Shown: positions 36,160 through 47,968 of the stretch, piece after piece | Numbering within the stretch: position 1 is the first letter of the stretch | Layout: every line of letters starts with the position of its first letter | Origin: Wolfiporia cocos | Lineage: Eukaryota; Basidiomycota; Agaricomycetes; Polyporales; Phaeolaceae | Assembly (NCBI GenBank): GCA_029448655.1 | Contig: JACCLO010000009.1 | Span: forward strand, 1,736,001 to 1,800,000 | Length of the DNA: 64,000 nt | Direction of reading: 5' to 3' | Notes under the pieces: generated by a model | The model's database searches: none | Told to the model about the DNA's origin: nothing | What the model saw: only the letters and a program-made list of their open reading frames with translations | Translations under genes and position numbers: made by a program

Positions 36160-37157
36160 ATGTCTGCAGTCATCCTCATTGCTGATGGCACTGAAGAGAT
36201 GGAATTGTATGATACCAGACCACGCACGTCGCGATGGTGCAAACTGATGTGATATCGCTGCTAGTACCATCACCTATGACACTCTCGTCCGTGCTGGGAT
36301 AAAGTGCACCTCCGCCTATGTTCCCACAGAGGATTCCGTCGCTCAAGATACGATAAACTTGCCATATGCAACGGGATCGCGCGGAATCAAGATCGTCCCA
36401 GACACGTACTTCTCGCCACAGGCACACGTTCCCGTGCGTTGCGCACGTAACTTCACGACGCATAGTGGTCTGATGAAAGTGCAAACGTGACTACAGGAGA
36501 CGTATGACTTGCTGGTCATCCCCGGTGGGGCGAAAGGAGCGGAGACGATTTCGCAAAGCTCTCCTGTGCAGTCCCTTGTACGAGGTTATCTGAAGGAGGG
36601 AAAATACGTCGGGATGATCTGTGCAGGTACAAGGCTGCTCCGTGCAAATCAACTGTGAGATAGCTCATCAAGCGAGTATTAGGTAGCATGGCGGCCCAGA
36701 CTGCAGGCCTTCCCAAGCAGCCATTGACGTCTCATCCTAGTGTGAGGAGTCAACTGGAGAAAGGCAGGCGTCAAACACTGTGTGTTTCTTCCCGCTGACT
36801 TTGTCCACAGATTTTGAGTACTCTGAAGAGCCTGTTGTCGTCTCTGGGAAGCTGGTCACTAGGTATGTCAACGTCGTCCGTTTCTCATTGCGATGTTGAC
36901 CTGATGCTCGACTGTAACAGTCGTGGACCAGGTGAGTGATCAAACATCGAGTCTCCCCTGCGCCTAGGAGATGGCGGGGCGGATACTATCTCCGAGCTTC
37001 GTATCTGTGCTGGCAGCCAACTATGTTGCTGACTCGGGGCAATCATCTAGGTACTGCGTTCCCGTTTGCATTGACCCTTGTCGAACTCCTGTGCGGGGAG
37101 AAGAAACGCGCAGAAGTCGCGGGCCCCATGGTGTTCCCGTCAGGGACCTTCGCCTAG
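36160..37157 (+). CDS. DJ-1/PfpI family protein (PARK7-like)
   Basis: Seven exons (36160-36206, 36265-36433, 36497-36626, 36683-36763, 36811-36862, 36921-36931, 37051-37157) close to 198 residues, the usual size. Features: ILIADGTEEMEF at the start with the conserved Glu, SRGIKIVPDTYF, YDLLVIPGGAKGAETI, the nucleophilic elbow VGMICAGSMAAQ with the reactive Cys, LTSHPSV, and TSRGPGTAFPFALTLVELL. DJ-1 proteins act in oxidative stress defence and as glyoxalase or deglycase-like enzymes. Exon 6 is 11 nt. The intron before exon 5 would need a GC donor at 36764 to keep the usual Asp; a GT five bases downstream (36769) also keeps frame but adds residues. Confidence 0.93.
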
Positions 37158-38180
37158 AGCTGTAAAGGGTATTTCATCGCGGTCGATGCCATGATGTACA
37201 CAGAAGCCAGCATGACCGGTGCGAGGAGCTTAAAGAACATTGCTTCTAGCGGTTTCTGTCATCCTAAAAAGTGATTGTCGGGATGGTCAAACGCATTGAC
37301 AATATAATTGTACTTCGTGCGGCTGGCTCATGAAGAATGGTGGTCATAAGCTGCAAGTCCAACGGGTCTTGTGAAGACGTCTGGATATAGCTACGAATGC
37401 TCTGCCTGCACTATAGCCGCATATTGCTTACAGATGATCGATGATGAATCGATACAGCGACTCGGCCAATTCAGGAGTGAGAAAAAACGGACGTTCCTAT
37501 CAGTAGTTCCCCTTTCCATACAGACAGCTCCATGTCCTTCTGACCGCATCCGAATTGCATATGAAAAGGGCTCAAGGCCCATGAAGACGGCTCCTAGCTT
37601 TGCAAAATGGAAAGAACGCCGCGGGTGGCCGGCCGCCACTTTGTGCGGGTCAGCCAAAGACGATCGATGATCAGTGGCGTGAGCCTTTCAATAAGTTAGT
37701 ATACAAGCGTCAGTTCTGGTTTGAGTAGACCCTAAAAGTTCTATGACGGCGATACTGGCGGGACTAGGGGTCGGCAACATAGTATATACTCAATCGATAG
37801 TAAACTTTACAAGCCCGTTTAGCTCAGTGGTAGAGCGCGCCACTCGTAATGGTGAGGTCGGTTGTTCAATCCAGCCAATGGGCATCTACCGATAAGCTAT
37901 CAATTTTTATATCATGGACTGAGGAAACGTCTGTTGGATCTACACGACACTACACGCCCGAGGAGTGGGTATTATTACAGTAACCTTGGAACGTGGTCAG
38001 TAGCAAATGAATATACTGATACAGCAGTGCTTAAGAGCAAGATATGTAGCGAATCGTTTCAGTTACGATACCGTCCAGCGGATGTGAGAGCGAGATAGCA
38101 AGATCAGTAATGGGTATAAGCTCGCTAGTGGTCGGAGCCATGATATAGGAATTCGCTACAGATTCATGAATCGAGAAATA
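37158..38180. other. Intergenic around tRNA-Thr
   Basis: No protein gene recognised. It holds the tRNA-Thr gene at 37813 and the 3' flanks of the DJ-1 and MYND genes, which converge here. Confidence 0.5.
37813..37884 (+). tRNA. tRNA-Thr (anticodon CGT)
   Basis: A cloverleaf folds cleanly. The acceptor arms are GCCCGTT with AATGGGC (one G-U pair). The D arm is GCTC...GAGC, the anticodon stem is CGCCA with TGGTG around loop CTCGTAA (anticodon CGT, reading ACG), and the T arm is GGTTG TTCAATC CAGCC. The discriminator is A, no intron is present, and CCA is not encoded. Confidence 0.9.
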
Positions 38181-40489
38181 TCAAGCATCCACCCTGCAAA
38201 CACGCTTGTGTTCGCTCCAGTGTAACTTCTGACAACCAGCGTCGCAGTATCTGTTTTGGCTGTTTTAGTAGGATGGAAACAATTTGGCCGTGACAGCACA
38301 CTCACCTGGTCTTCCCACAGCCTCCGCATTTCCGGAGTGCAGCGCTGGGGTTGCCGCAGTGCGAGCAACGGTACAGGGAGACCGTATTCGGGTTGACTGT
38401 AGGATGGCTACACCGCTGAGGGCGCTGCTCGGAGCCGTCATCTACAGTCAGATGCTCCAGCCATGCGGCAAGGTCATCCTCCACTTTGGCTGCAGAAGGC
38501 AGAGGGTGATGGGAGGTGAGGTGCATGGTATCGAAACGGGTAATCACGTCAGCCCAGCTCTTGACGGCCTTTGGATAAGCGTCAACGATGATCTGACGTG
38601 TGAGTCGCATCTGCGTCTTGAAGACTCTATTATCCAGGAACTCGTTGTATTGATCGGTGAACTTGATCTTTTCAAATGCATCCTGTATGATGATTTTGAG
38701 ATCGTTTCTATGCATTGTTCTCTGAAGCGTCATGAACCACTTACATAAAGCTCCCTTAGGTCAGTGCTGAGCTCAGGACCTCGGATTGCCAAGGAGCAAA
38801 CGATATACCAATTTAGGACCGTCTGCATATTGCGAGAGTCAGGCGGTGCCTCCGAGATGAACCTCTTTGAGTCCTCATACGACGACATGAGGAATGCGAG
38901 CCCTTCAGTATAATCTTTATCCCCGATCCGAGCTTCCTGCAACCGCGTGAAGCCCAGATTGCCTGCATGCTCCACGGCTCTCCATAACATGTGGTAGCGG
39001 ACGAACGGCGTGACCTGCTTGCATTTGAGGCCCTTTTTGACGGACCGCAAACCTTGCTCGCTGTCTCCTCCGAGAGCGATTGCGTAGTATGGATATCCTA
39101 ACTGTGGATTGCGTTTTAGCGCCTCCTGTCCTACTCTAATTACGTCGGGATACCGCTGTTTGATGATGAAGTATTTCACGTCAAGGATATCCGCGGCATC
39201 CAAGTCGGCTGGGCTTCCCTTCGTGCGGAGGGCGCGGGCAGCGTGCGGGAGCGAGTCGATCCACATGACGAAGGGAAGACCGACGTCCTGCGACTCCATG
39301 CGGCCCGTGCGCTCGTTGATGGCCTGGAAGCAGCCCTCCGCAATGGAAAGCTCAGTACGCAGGATAAGCTCCGCGAGCTTGTGTCCGAGCTTGTACAGGT
39401 CGTGGTCCTGTGCGCACTGCATCATCGCCTTCTGAAAGTCACCCGCCGACCGCACTGTTTGCATCGTGTCGCAACGCATCATACCGTAGTCCATTAGCGT
39501 GTCGACGATGGGATCTGGGAAATTGCGCTGGCCCACAGCGAATATCTTGCGCGGGCCCCAGACCTGCCTGTCGGGCTCGGCCTCGATAGCGTTCAAGCGA
39601 ATCAAGCCGCCCATGGCATTACAGCGTATCGTCAGGTCACTGCTTCGCAGGCAGGCGACGAGGAGGTTTATCAACTGCGGCATCGCCTTGCATTCTTTGT
39701 AGCAGTGCTGCGTCGCGCTCGTGAGAAGTCCCAGAGCGTGGCTGATCATCAGTGCCGATGCGCTCGGTTTGCGCAAGTTGTCCGTTGTGACTTTAAGGGT
39801 ATTTCGCATATCTAGAACCGTCAATAGCTTGCGGTCAGGTGGTTCACCCTGACACACGACCGCGCTGATCGAGTGCGACATCACTACTGTGGCCAGTTCC
39901 ATCACTTTATCGTCATCCGAGCACTCCTCCATTAAGCGTAAAAGTTTAGGCGTGAGGCGAGCGATTTCTTTACGGGCCTCTGCTCCTCCATGATGAGTGA
40001 CAGTGGCTAGTGCTTGTAAACCCACATGCCGAGTAGCAGGTATATCGAGGAGGGGCGTCATTTTAGTCAGAAGTCCTAATAGATCGGTCAGCGATAGTCC
40101 TTGTGCACTGATGCAAACATACCGGCTTTGAACAACTTGTTTCTCAACAGCGCATCAGCAGACATTTTCGCCCAGATGCCGACAATGCCGCCTATTATCC
40201 GCTCATTTTCCTTGTTCTGGGTATATGCGGCATCGAGTTTCCTGAAAATCTCATCAAAACGTAGGTGAACTTTCTTCAGCCCACTCCGCTGTGAGATGTC
40301 TGTAATACGGCTCCATCACGTCATGGACAAACATGTGGGGATTTACACACCTGGGAGCTCAAAGCTATTGCATAACAACTCGACAGTCGCATTCCAACTA
40401 TTTGCATTCCCGATGTCATCTACAATCGCTCGTGGGAGGCGAAAAGCGTCGCCTGTCCCACGCCGAGGTGCACGTCTATTCGATGGCAT
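38181..40489 (-). CDS. Helical-repeat protein with C-terminal MYND zinc finger
   Basis: The final exons encode YRCSHCGNPSAALRKCGGCGKT joined across an intron to RYCDAGCQKLHWSEHKRVC. Together these make the two-zinc C-C/C-C/C-C/H-C ligand pattern of a MYND finger, a protein-protein interaction module. Upstream, one long exon (38745-40061 and a few more bases) encodes an all-helical region resembling ARM/TPR repeats (SDLTIRCNAMGGLIRL, YFIIKQRYPDVIRVGQEAL). An exon at about 40255-40090 (FDEIFRKLDAAYTQN) and a first exon up to 40489 or 40534 complete the N-terminus. The start is uncertain between these two ATGs. The family is common in Agaricomycetes but has no assigned function. The junction at 38722-38744 looks like a 23-nt intron. 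Confidence 0.8.
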
Positions 40490-42356
40490 CCTCTGTTGTG
40501 TTGTTGAGAATAATGTTGGCTCTCCGCGAAACACGATCGGTCAATAGACGGAGGTAAAAAAGACCAGTCCGCGACGCCCTCTGCTTGTTCACGTGCCATC
40601 TCAATCGCGAGATCTCAGATCTCGGGTTCTATGTTCTGTCACTACGTTGTTGTTGCAGTGATTGTGCACTCATTTATTCTATCAGAACTCAGCAAAATAC
40701 TCACCGTTTGACGCGCCTTTGCGGACAAAATATATTTGCTCACATACCGACATTGGAAGTGCTCCCGTATCGCGGCAAACTTGCCCCTAACGAAACTTCA
40801 TTTATGGGTGCATTATTTGACGGACAGGATTGCAGAAGAAGGGACCAATAGTCTGCGACACGCTTGCAAGTCAAGCTCAAGTTTCAGGCGTCAGCTGTGC
40901 GTCTCTCAGAGACACACTTTCGTGCGATATCGATATCAAACCAAGGCTTTCGTATCCTCCAATCATCGCCCACGGCTACGCGACCAAGCTCAGGCTACCG
41001 TATGCGACAGCTCATATGTTCATTCAGGTTAAAACAAGTCCGAGCAAGTGTGTGTCATTGATCTAACGAATCAACAGTCTGTCTTCACTGGACTAGCACT
41101 CTCCAACACGCCGCCGTTGAACACGCCGCCGGTCCGCGGATAGCATCAATCACTGGTGCTGCGCAGGCGGCGGGCGCATCATAGGTTGATAGTCATACAA
41201 AGAGCATCCATACTATTTACTCATGACTGCCTCGTCGGTAGCTTGCAAGAGCGGTATATTATCATCTTTGCAACACAAACGAGAAATTGACCATTTGAAC
41301 ATGAGATGCTTCAATGGCTTCTATGACTGCGCCAGTAAACTTGTTCTTGAAGTGAGATCACCTCGGTTACTATTGCCATATTCAGCGTGGACCTCATGGA
41401 ATGACGGCACGCGTTGACGAAGACTTCCAAAAGATGCACATGATGAAGGTCGTCATCTATCCCTGTTGAGGGAGGGAACTGAGAACAGTACAAGATATTT
41501 GATTCAGTGGACGAGAGTGCTGATAGAATGTGCTTGAGCAATGAGCGCTGTAGAATGGAGAACGAGAAAAAGCATGTCGTTTCTGTGCACCCTTGGTCAT
41601 GATAGGTAATTGACACCTTCGTTGCAGCTCCCTGAAGGCCTCAAATCGGGTGGTGAGCGACCAGGGCGTGAGCAAGACAGTGGCAGGTATATTTGCCACC
41701 TAGTTACAGAATGTAGCCGTGTTCTGAACAGTTCTTTTCCCATTCGAGATATATGCTGACCGTCTTTGCGCCGACATTGTCCCTACTTCTGACTTCGTTG
41801 ATCTCGCGAATGCGGCCAGGTAGTACAAAATGCGTGTCTTGCCAAAGTCAATGCGAGCAGAGACACCAATATTCCGCTAGTGCTTCAGCCGAACCATATC
41901 CCTGTCATACTGGATAGAAAGTCACTCCAGGTATCAATTGGGTTTTTTTAGGGCTTCCCCGCAATCGCTGCAGCCGTAGCAGAAGTCCTTTTGCCAGCAG
42001 GAGATCAGTACTTAGTATCGGCATCCGTGCTTAGATTTTCCTGGGGCTACATTCGCGAGCCCGAAAGGTTAGTGGCATCTGAGCGGATTAGTTGGTGCCT
42101 GATTCAAGAGACCGAGGAAGCCTTCATAATATTGAGAGCGGCTCATCAAGCGGTCAGACATCGCCTAGGTTTGAATATACGGCAGATCACACCAACAGCT
42201 CGATGAATGTCGCGTTAAGAATCCAATTAACATGGCGCGGAACACGAGGTGTGGTTTGCATACATTCTACAGCGATGATACTTGCAAGACTCTCGATATG
42301 CGCAACATGAGCCAACATTACCGGTACACTGTTAAGATGCAATTTCATCTCGAACC
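40490..42356. other. Intergenic 1.9 kb, no gene recognised
   Basis: Only short frames without motifs. A GC-rich pocket near 41100-41170 repeats AACACGCCGCCG twice. The right end is the 3' flank of the coiled-coil gene. Confidence 0.45.
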
Positions 42357-44599
42357 TCATCGCAACCGTGCGCCTGCTGCTTGTGCCGCCGCCGACCTTG
42401 GCGAGAATGGGTTACTTCCTGGATTCAGCTCCGATTTGCCGGTGCTGCGAATTGCAATTCCCGACGGTTCAAACGGCGGCGCGCGACCTGACAAGCTGGA
42501 TCCACTCGCGGAGGCAGGCAGCGCAGGCGACGATCCTCCTGACCCGGAAGTTGACCCAGTGTGACTTTGGTGCGAGTGTTGTGAGTACTGCGGCTGGGGG
42601 ACGCGCCCCTGGCTAGGCGGCTTGTGTGCGGATGGATGAAGGTGGATGATCCCCGGGCCTGCGACGAGCTCGCGGTGATTTGGAAGGGAGGGGCGCCCGC
42701 TGTGTGAGGGCCGTTGAATTGGCATGGGCACGAGTGGGGCTCTGTGCTGAGAAGCCATCGAGGGGTTGTGGGGTGGATATGGGTGGTTGTTGGGATGCTG
42801 ATGGGGCTGCGAGTGGCGTTTACGAGACTGCGAATGGTGTGCATGGAGCGAATGTTGAGGGCTGTGGACTGAGTGCGTATGGGAATGATGTTGATGGTGT
42901 TGACTATGGGAAGAATGGCTACTAGACGAATGCGTTGCGTGATGTTCCTGCCGTCCCGGTGTCCTGCTGTCGATGTTGAATATGGATTCATCACCGTCCT
43001 CTCGTCCACCGTCCGTGTTCGTCTTGATGCTGCCTGTCTCACCTTCATAGCTGTATGGATCGCGCTCTATCCGCGATCTCTCTTCCTCCAATCCCCTCAG
43101 CTTGTCCTCCAGCTGGCCAATGGTCCCTCCACCGCTTTCCGTGCCGTTCCCTTCCAGCTTCTCCCTCCTCACATTCAACTTTTCCAAAGTTCTCGTCAAT
43201 GCTCCAAGCTCTCCGTTCCACCCCTCCCTTCTCCTCCTCTCCCGTCCTTCGACCTCCTCCCTTTCCCTCTTCATCTCTATTGCCTTGACCTTCACGTATT
43301 CCAACTCATCCTGCACCTCCCGCACACGCTCTTCCAGCTCGGGAAGCGCGGCCTCGACCTCCTTGCGCGCGGCCTCCATCGCCTCCGCCGCTGTCTCCGT
43401 CTGTCTACGCGCCTCCCGCAGTGCTAGTAATTTTTGCCGTGTACGCTGCTCGTTCGCAGCGCCTTTCTCAGCCGCACGCCGCAGCGCCTCAATCTCCGCA
43501 CGCACACCCGCATCAGCCTTCTGCGACTCGCGTCTCGCGGCTTTGAGTGCGGCGCTAAGCTGTGCATGTTCCGCATTAAGTGCAGAGAGCATGTGAGTGA
43601 GCTGCACGCGTTTGTCCTCGAGTGTGAGCAGGGTGGGTTGAGAAGAAGAGGGTGTGAGTGAACTGCTGGTAGACGGCGAGGCAGAGAGTGCTTGTGAGGC
43701 TGTGCTGGATGGGACAGAAGTGCTCAACATGGCGTCGTCATGATGAACATCTTGGCTCGCATCTACTTGCGCTTCTGCGTCTGTAAAGAAGTAGCCACCG
43801 ACGTGAGTAACCGCCTACACCGAGAAACTAAGGAGCCAGTGAAGCGAGATAATGCGTGAGCGCAGAAACGAGGAAGCCCTCTAGGCCACATGTCTCACAG
43901 ACACACGAAGCTGTTGTGACAGACCAACAGCCATGTTGTCGGACTCCCAAGTCTGCGAACGAGGATATATGTACTGTGAGGCTCCACAATTCCCCGTAAT
44001 GAGAAGTGTCCGCTCACTTATGCCGGCCTGATGCTAGACACTGGAAAGAAGTGTTGATAATGAAGGCCAGAAAATGATAGCAGACGAGAAGCTATCGTTA
44101 TATGCCAATAGGCTTATCGCATGCTACAATAAATACAACGGAGGACAAAGGAGAGCCCATACATTCTACAATACTCACTTGTCGTGATCTGTCCCCGCAA
44201 ACTCCTCTCTCCAGGAACCACGCCAAGTTCCACGTCATATTGCCTTCCTGGCATCAAGCCAAAGAGAATGATGAATGCTTCATCTGCTTCATCGTCGACC
44301 CGTATCAATACCCTTTGCCAGGGTATGCCGTTCACTTTGACAGACAGACCCTTGGATAGAATATCCGAGACGATTTGCTGTCTACTCGAATCTCCGTCGC
44401 AGTCAGATTCTGACGCAGACTCTTGCTCTTCATCGTCGGATAACCCCAGAGAATCAAGAGACTCAGAGTGTGGGGCGGAAGGAACTGAGAATAGCGAGGA
44501 GAGAACGAAAGTCACAGAAACGGAGGTAATCTCGCGGACGACAAGCGAGAGAGGCGGTCGCCAAGGCCGTATGTAGTGGCGTTCAACGAGGTCATCCAT
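42357..44599 (-). CDS. Coiled-coil protein with Ser/His-rich tract
   Basis: Two exons (44179-44599 and 42357-43780) join in frame to 614 residues over a 398-nt intron. The N-terminal about 140 residues form a small folded-looking region with an acidic Ser stretch and LFGLMPGRQYDVELGVVPGE, like a fibronectin-type strand pair. Residues about 190-370 are a strongly charged coiled coil (LEDKRVQLTHMLSALNAEHA, LEERVREVQDELEYVKVKAI). Next comes a His/Ser tract of about 80 residues (HSSSSHSSHSQHHQHHSH), then a Pro/Ser-rich disordered tail with PFSPRSAA. No enzymatic motif is seen and I do not recognise a named family. A structural or cytoskeletal role is a guess from the coiled coil only. Confidence 0.75.
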
Positions 44600-44692
44600 A
44601 TAAAGACGATGAGTGGAAGTTGGTTAAATTTGTGATCGTTGCAGACCAAGATCGAATGCGCTATTAGGGCTGCGAGCCGGTGAAAAAAGTAA

Positions 44693-44764
44693 CTCTCTGG
44701 CGGGGAGTCGAACCCCGCTCTCGCGCGTGACAGGCGCGTGTACTATCCGATATACGACCAGAGA
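44693..44764 (-). tRNA. tRNA-Asp (anticodon GTC)
   Basis: The minus strand folds as a cloverleaf. The acceptor arms are TCTCTGG with CCAGAGA, the anticodon loop is CTGTCAC (anticodon GTC), and the T arm is CGGGG TTCGACT CCCCG. The discriminator is G. It has no intron and is close to the standard fungal tRNA-Asp. Confidence 0.93.
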
Positions 44765-45658
44765 TTGGGAGATTGCCTACTTCAAATCAATAATACACCT
44801 GCCTACATCGATAGCGCCTAATACACAAGCCGCGTAGTCAGAGCAATTGTCAGAAATGTGAGATTCTAAAGAGATTCTGATGATACTGGGAGTTATCCAG
44901 AATTCTCTCAGAATCTGCACAGAAACTATGATGATGACCAGATGCTGAGGCACCAGAAAACTCTGTTTGAACTAAGCTTGCTGACCATCTGCAGAGCAGA
45001 TGAGCGCCATTTCATTCGGGGGACATCTTCTTTGCGCAATCACTGCGCACGACAACGCCATGACGCGAAGAACAGCTTTGAAACGGTACAGTAGAGGATG
45101 TCTTTGCGTTGGCACAAGCCTGGTAACACGACAGCCGTCCTCCTCCCACGCTCAGCGCGCTCAGCGTCAGCTGTGGCGCGCACAGGGACAATTCTGTAGG
45201 CTTGCTCTTTCGTTGGTGGCGTGGAGCGCACTCACATAATGATGTGAGCCCCAATGCAATGCAGAGTGTCGGGCGCAAGCATGGTATGCGTACGTTGTAA
45301 AGCGCCCGGTTCAAGAAATCGGTATGCACAGCGGATCCGGAGCAGCGATGCTAGGTGCTCACTGCGATCAATTTCGAGTCTGCTGGGGGAGCATGCATGA
45401 AGATGACCCACCGTTATAATACAAAACGTGGATAGCTTCAATTGCTCGTGCCTAACTGCACAATGTAGTGTGTTGGGCGTGAGAACGAAATCTATTTGCG
45501 GAGTCTACCCAGATAAAAAGTTGAAATGGCAATTAGGAATGCGCGGGTGTCTGCAGTGCGGACGTCAATTCTCGCCAATTTTGTATGCTTGCAAGATAAA
45601 TCAGGTCGGCAAGAAGCAACCACTGTCATAGCGGGAAAATGCATACATACATATTTTG
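44765..45658. other. Intergenic, no gene recognised
   Basis: A few frames of 60-105 codons overlap on opposite strands without motifs. This is the 3' flank of the RBR ligase gene. Confidence 0.45.
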
Positions 45659-47968
45659 CTAATCTCTTCGAACACTATGGATATGAGTTCCAAATCGGCC
45701 GGGATAAGCATTCTGATGCCTCTCCAGATCCAACTCGCTCTTGAAGAATCGTCCACAGCACGCATATACCGGATGCCGCCGAACGTGGCTCAGGTGGTAC
45801 TGTAGATCTTCCGTGGAGGTCAGACGAACGTTACAGTAGCCGCATTCTAGGTTCTGTATCATTCGAGAGGTAAAAAGGTGTTTTGAGCAAAGAATGTCTA
45901 TCAACCCTCGCTGTCAGACTGGAAGACGCAATGGAGGATACAGGCCACACACCGGGGTCATCCATCCACTCGAGTAAGTCTCTGGCTGGGGCTGCGTTAC
46001 CCGCCTGGAGTGCCCAGGGAGGATACTCATCATAGGGAAAGGGTCGGAGTGCCACGTGGGGAGCTAGCACAGCTTCTAGACGAGGGGCTGCCTGAGGGTC
46101 TCGTAAACCTGCCACCGGGGCCTGCACCCGTTCGTGCTCCTGTTCACGCTGCCTTTCCCGCTCCTCCAGAAGCATGTTCTCGTCCCAGAGTTCACAGGGC
46201 GGATCACGTGTGCAACTCTTGCGTTGTATATCCCATAATGCTAAACGAAAGGTAAGGACTGAAAATGCTACATTCGGTGTATAAACGTGCTCACATCCAC
46301 ATCGGAAGCAGAATTCGGTCTTGCAGCGACATGTGATGTGATTGCAGCCGACTGTCAGTTCCACAATGAACTGCGTAAACAGGTCGTCGTGAGTGGGCAC
46401 CCACTAACACAGATAATTGACTATCATACGGAGCAACTTGGACATCTACGCCAGCTCTTGGCCTACCGCAGACGGTTAGACACAACAGATCATGAAGACA
46501 CATACATCGCGTACCCTCATGAGCTGCAGCGCTTGCTGATCTTCTGGAGAACGCTCGTCAAGCGGTAATGCCTAACCAATCTTAGTTTCATCACGCATAA
46601 GAGTCACAATCGGACTTGCTTGGAATTCCTCGCACGTCATGTCTGACAATGATATATGAGTAGCTGCTTCAGGCAGAGCTATGTGCTGTTCCCATACCTT
46701 CATGCCAAACAACCTGACATGGCACACATAATAATTCGTTGCATGATGGGCAGAGCGCCTGTGGTTCATCTGGATCGTCGTGAACTTGAACCAATGTGGA
46801 ACAGCGCTTGTTCGGACAGTAGAATTTCGGTAGGCTGCTCAGCAACTTCTGATGATACTACAGCCGGATCGCTCAGCGACCGTTCTGCATACCGACCAAA
46901 ATTAGAATCCACGCAGGGAACGCACCCACAACACCATCCCTTTCTCCTCCAAAATTCTCTCTGCCACATCGTCCGAGATGCCACTAGGCCATTCTGCTAC
47001 AGAGCATTCGGGGCAACGAACCGGGAACACGACCATGTCAGGATTGAACTTGCTATCGCCATCGGGATCGAGTTTGCTGCGGATGTATGCGGAGAGGCAC
47101 CCGAGGCAGTATCCATGATTGCCAGGGCACGGAAGGCGCATACCATAGGGCAATCGCAACGACGAGTTTGCCGAGCGCGAAGCAGCTAGAGGCGAATACG
47201 TCGCTTGGAAGGACTCCATGCAGATCCCACAGGTTAGATATGGCGATGCCCGCACTTCGGAGCCTACATAAATCTTATCATTGTTCGCTATATCAAATAT
47301 TTAATCTCGCAGACATGAAGGAAAAATCGAAAGTCTGACCGGCAATGACTGGAGGCTGTCTCGATTTCCCCGTTGCTTTTCCTTTGTCATTCAAGTCTGA
47401 AGCCTAATACAAGTTAGATCTGCTGCCATGTCATGGTGAACATCTTACTAGTAATCGTTCAATGACGTCGTGATCCAGGACGCTATATAGTGCAGATGAA
47501 AGTGATAAACATAGGATACGAAGTATTGCGCAGTGCACACCTCTCCATATCCCTGAATTGATCTGCATCAATGTCGACGCGTTCATCCTCTTCCTGCAGC
47601 CGTCTGGCGTATTCGGCATCTAGCATATATTTCCTCTCTGCTGCAGCAAGTTTTAGCGCCTGATGCCGACTCGCAGCGGCGTTGCTATCGTCCAAATGCT
47701 GCAGAGACTGGGCGTAAGCAGCATCGCTGCTCAAACGCGCCTCCGCTGCGAGCGTTTGGAAAGCGATATCAACGTCACACAAAGCCTCTTCAGTGACAGC
47801 TTTCTGCTTAAGCTTGGGAATGCAACCAGCGGCAAGCGAAGAAACTGCGAGAGCCTCTTCGAGCTGCACTTGTTCCGCTTCTTGGGCGAAGGCAAGATTG
47901 CGGAGGTCCTCCTCGAGTAATTGGGCGACGAGGAGTTCTGAGAGGATATCACCGTCGATCGCAGCCAT
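45659..47968 (-). CDS. RBR-type E3 ubiquitin ligase with C-terminal C2H2 finger
   Basis: The N-terminal about 150 residues are helical and Glu/Ala-rich, typical of basidiomycete RBR proteins. RING1 follows: CGICMESF, PCPGNHGYCLGCLSAY, RCPECSVAEW. The IBR domain has FYCPNKRCSTLVQV, ALCPSCNELLCVPCQVVWH and EEFQALPLDERSPEDQQAL. RING2 has WRRCPSC and VGCNHITCRCKTEFCFRCG; the Cys after VG is the expected catalytic residue that takes ubiquitin from the E2. A charged helical linker (LEERERQREQEHERV) leads to a final exon with one or two zinc fingers (ECGYCNVRLTSTEDLQYH, YACCGRFFKSELDLERH). The start at 47968 is preferred to an in-frame ATG at 48001. The intron at 46572-46619 has a GC donor (GCAAGT). 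Confidence 0.88.

Noticed and set aside
36265..36433. Suspected frameshift in the DJ-1 gene
   Set aside because: Careful recounting showed exon 2 is 169 nt and in frame; the whole gene closes to 198 residues.
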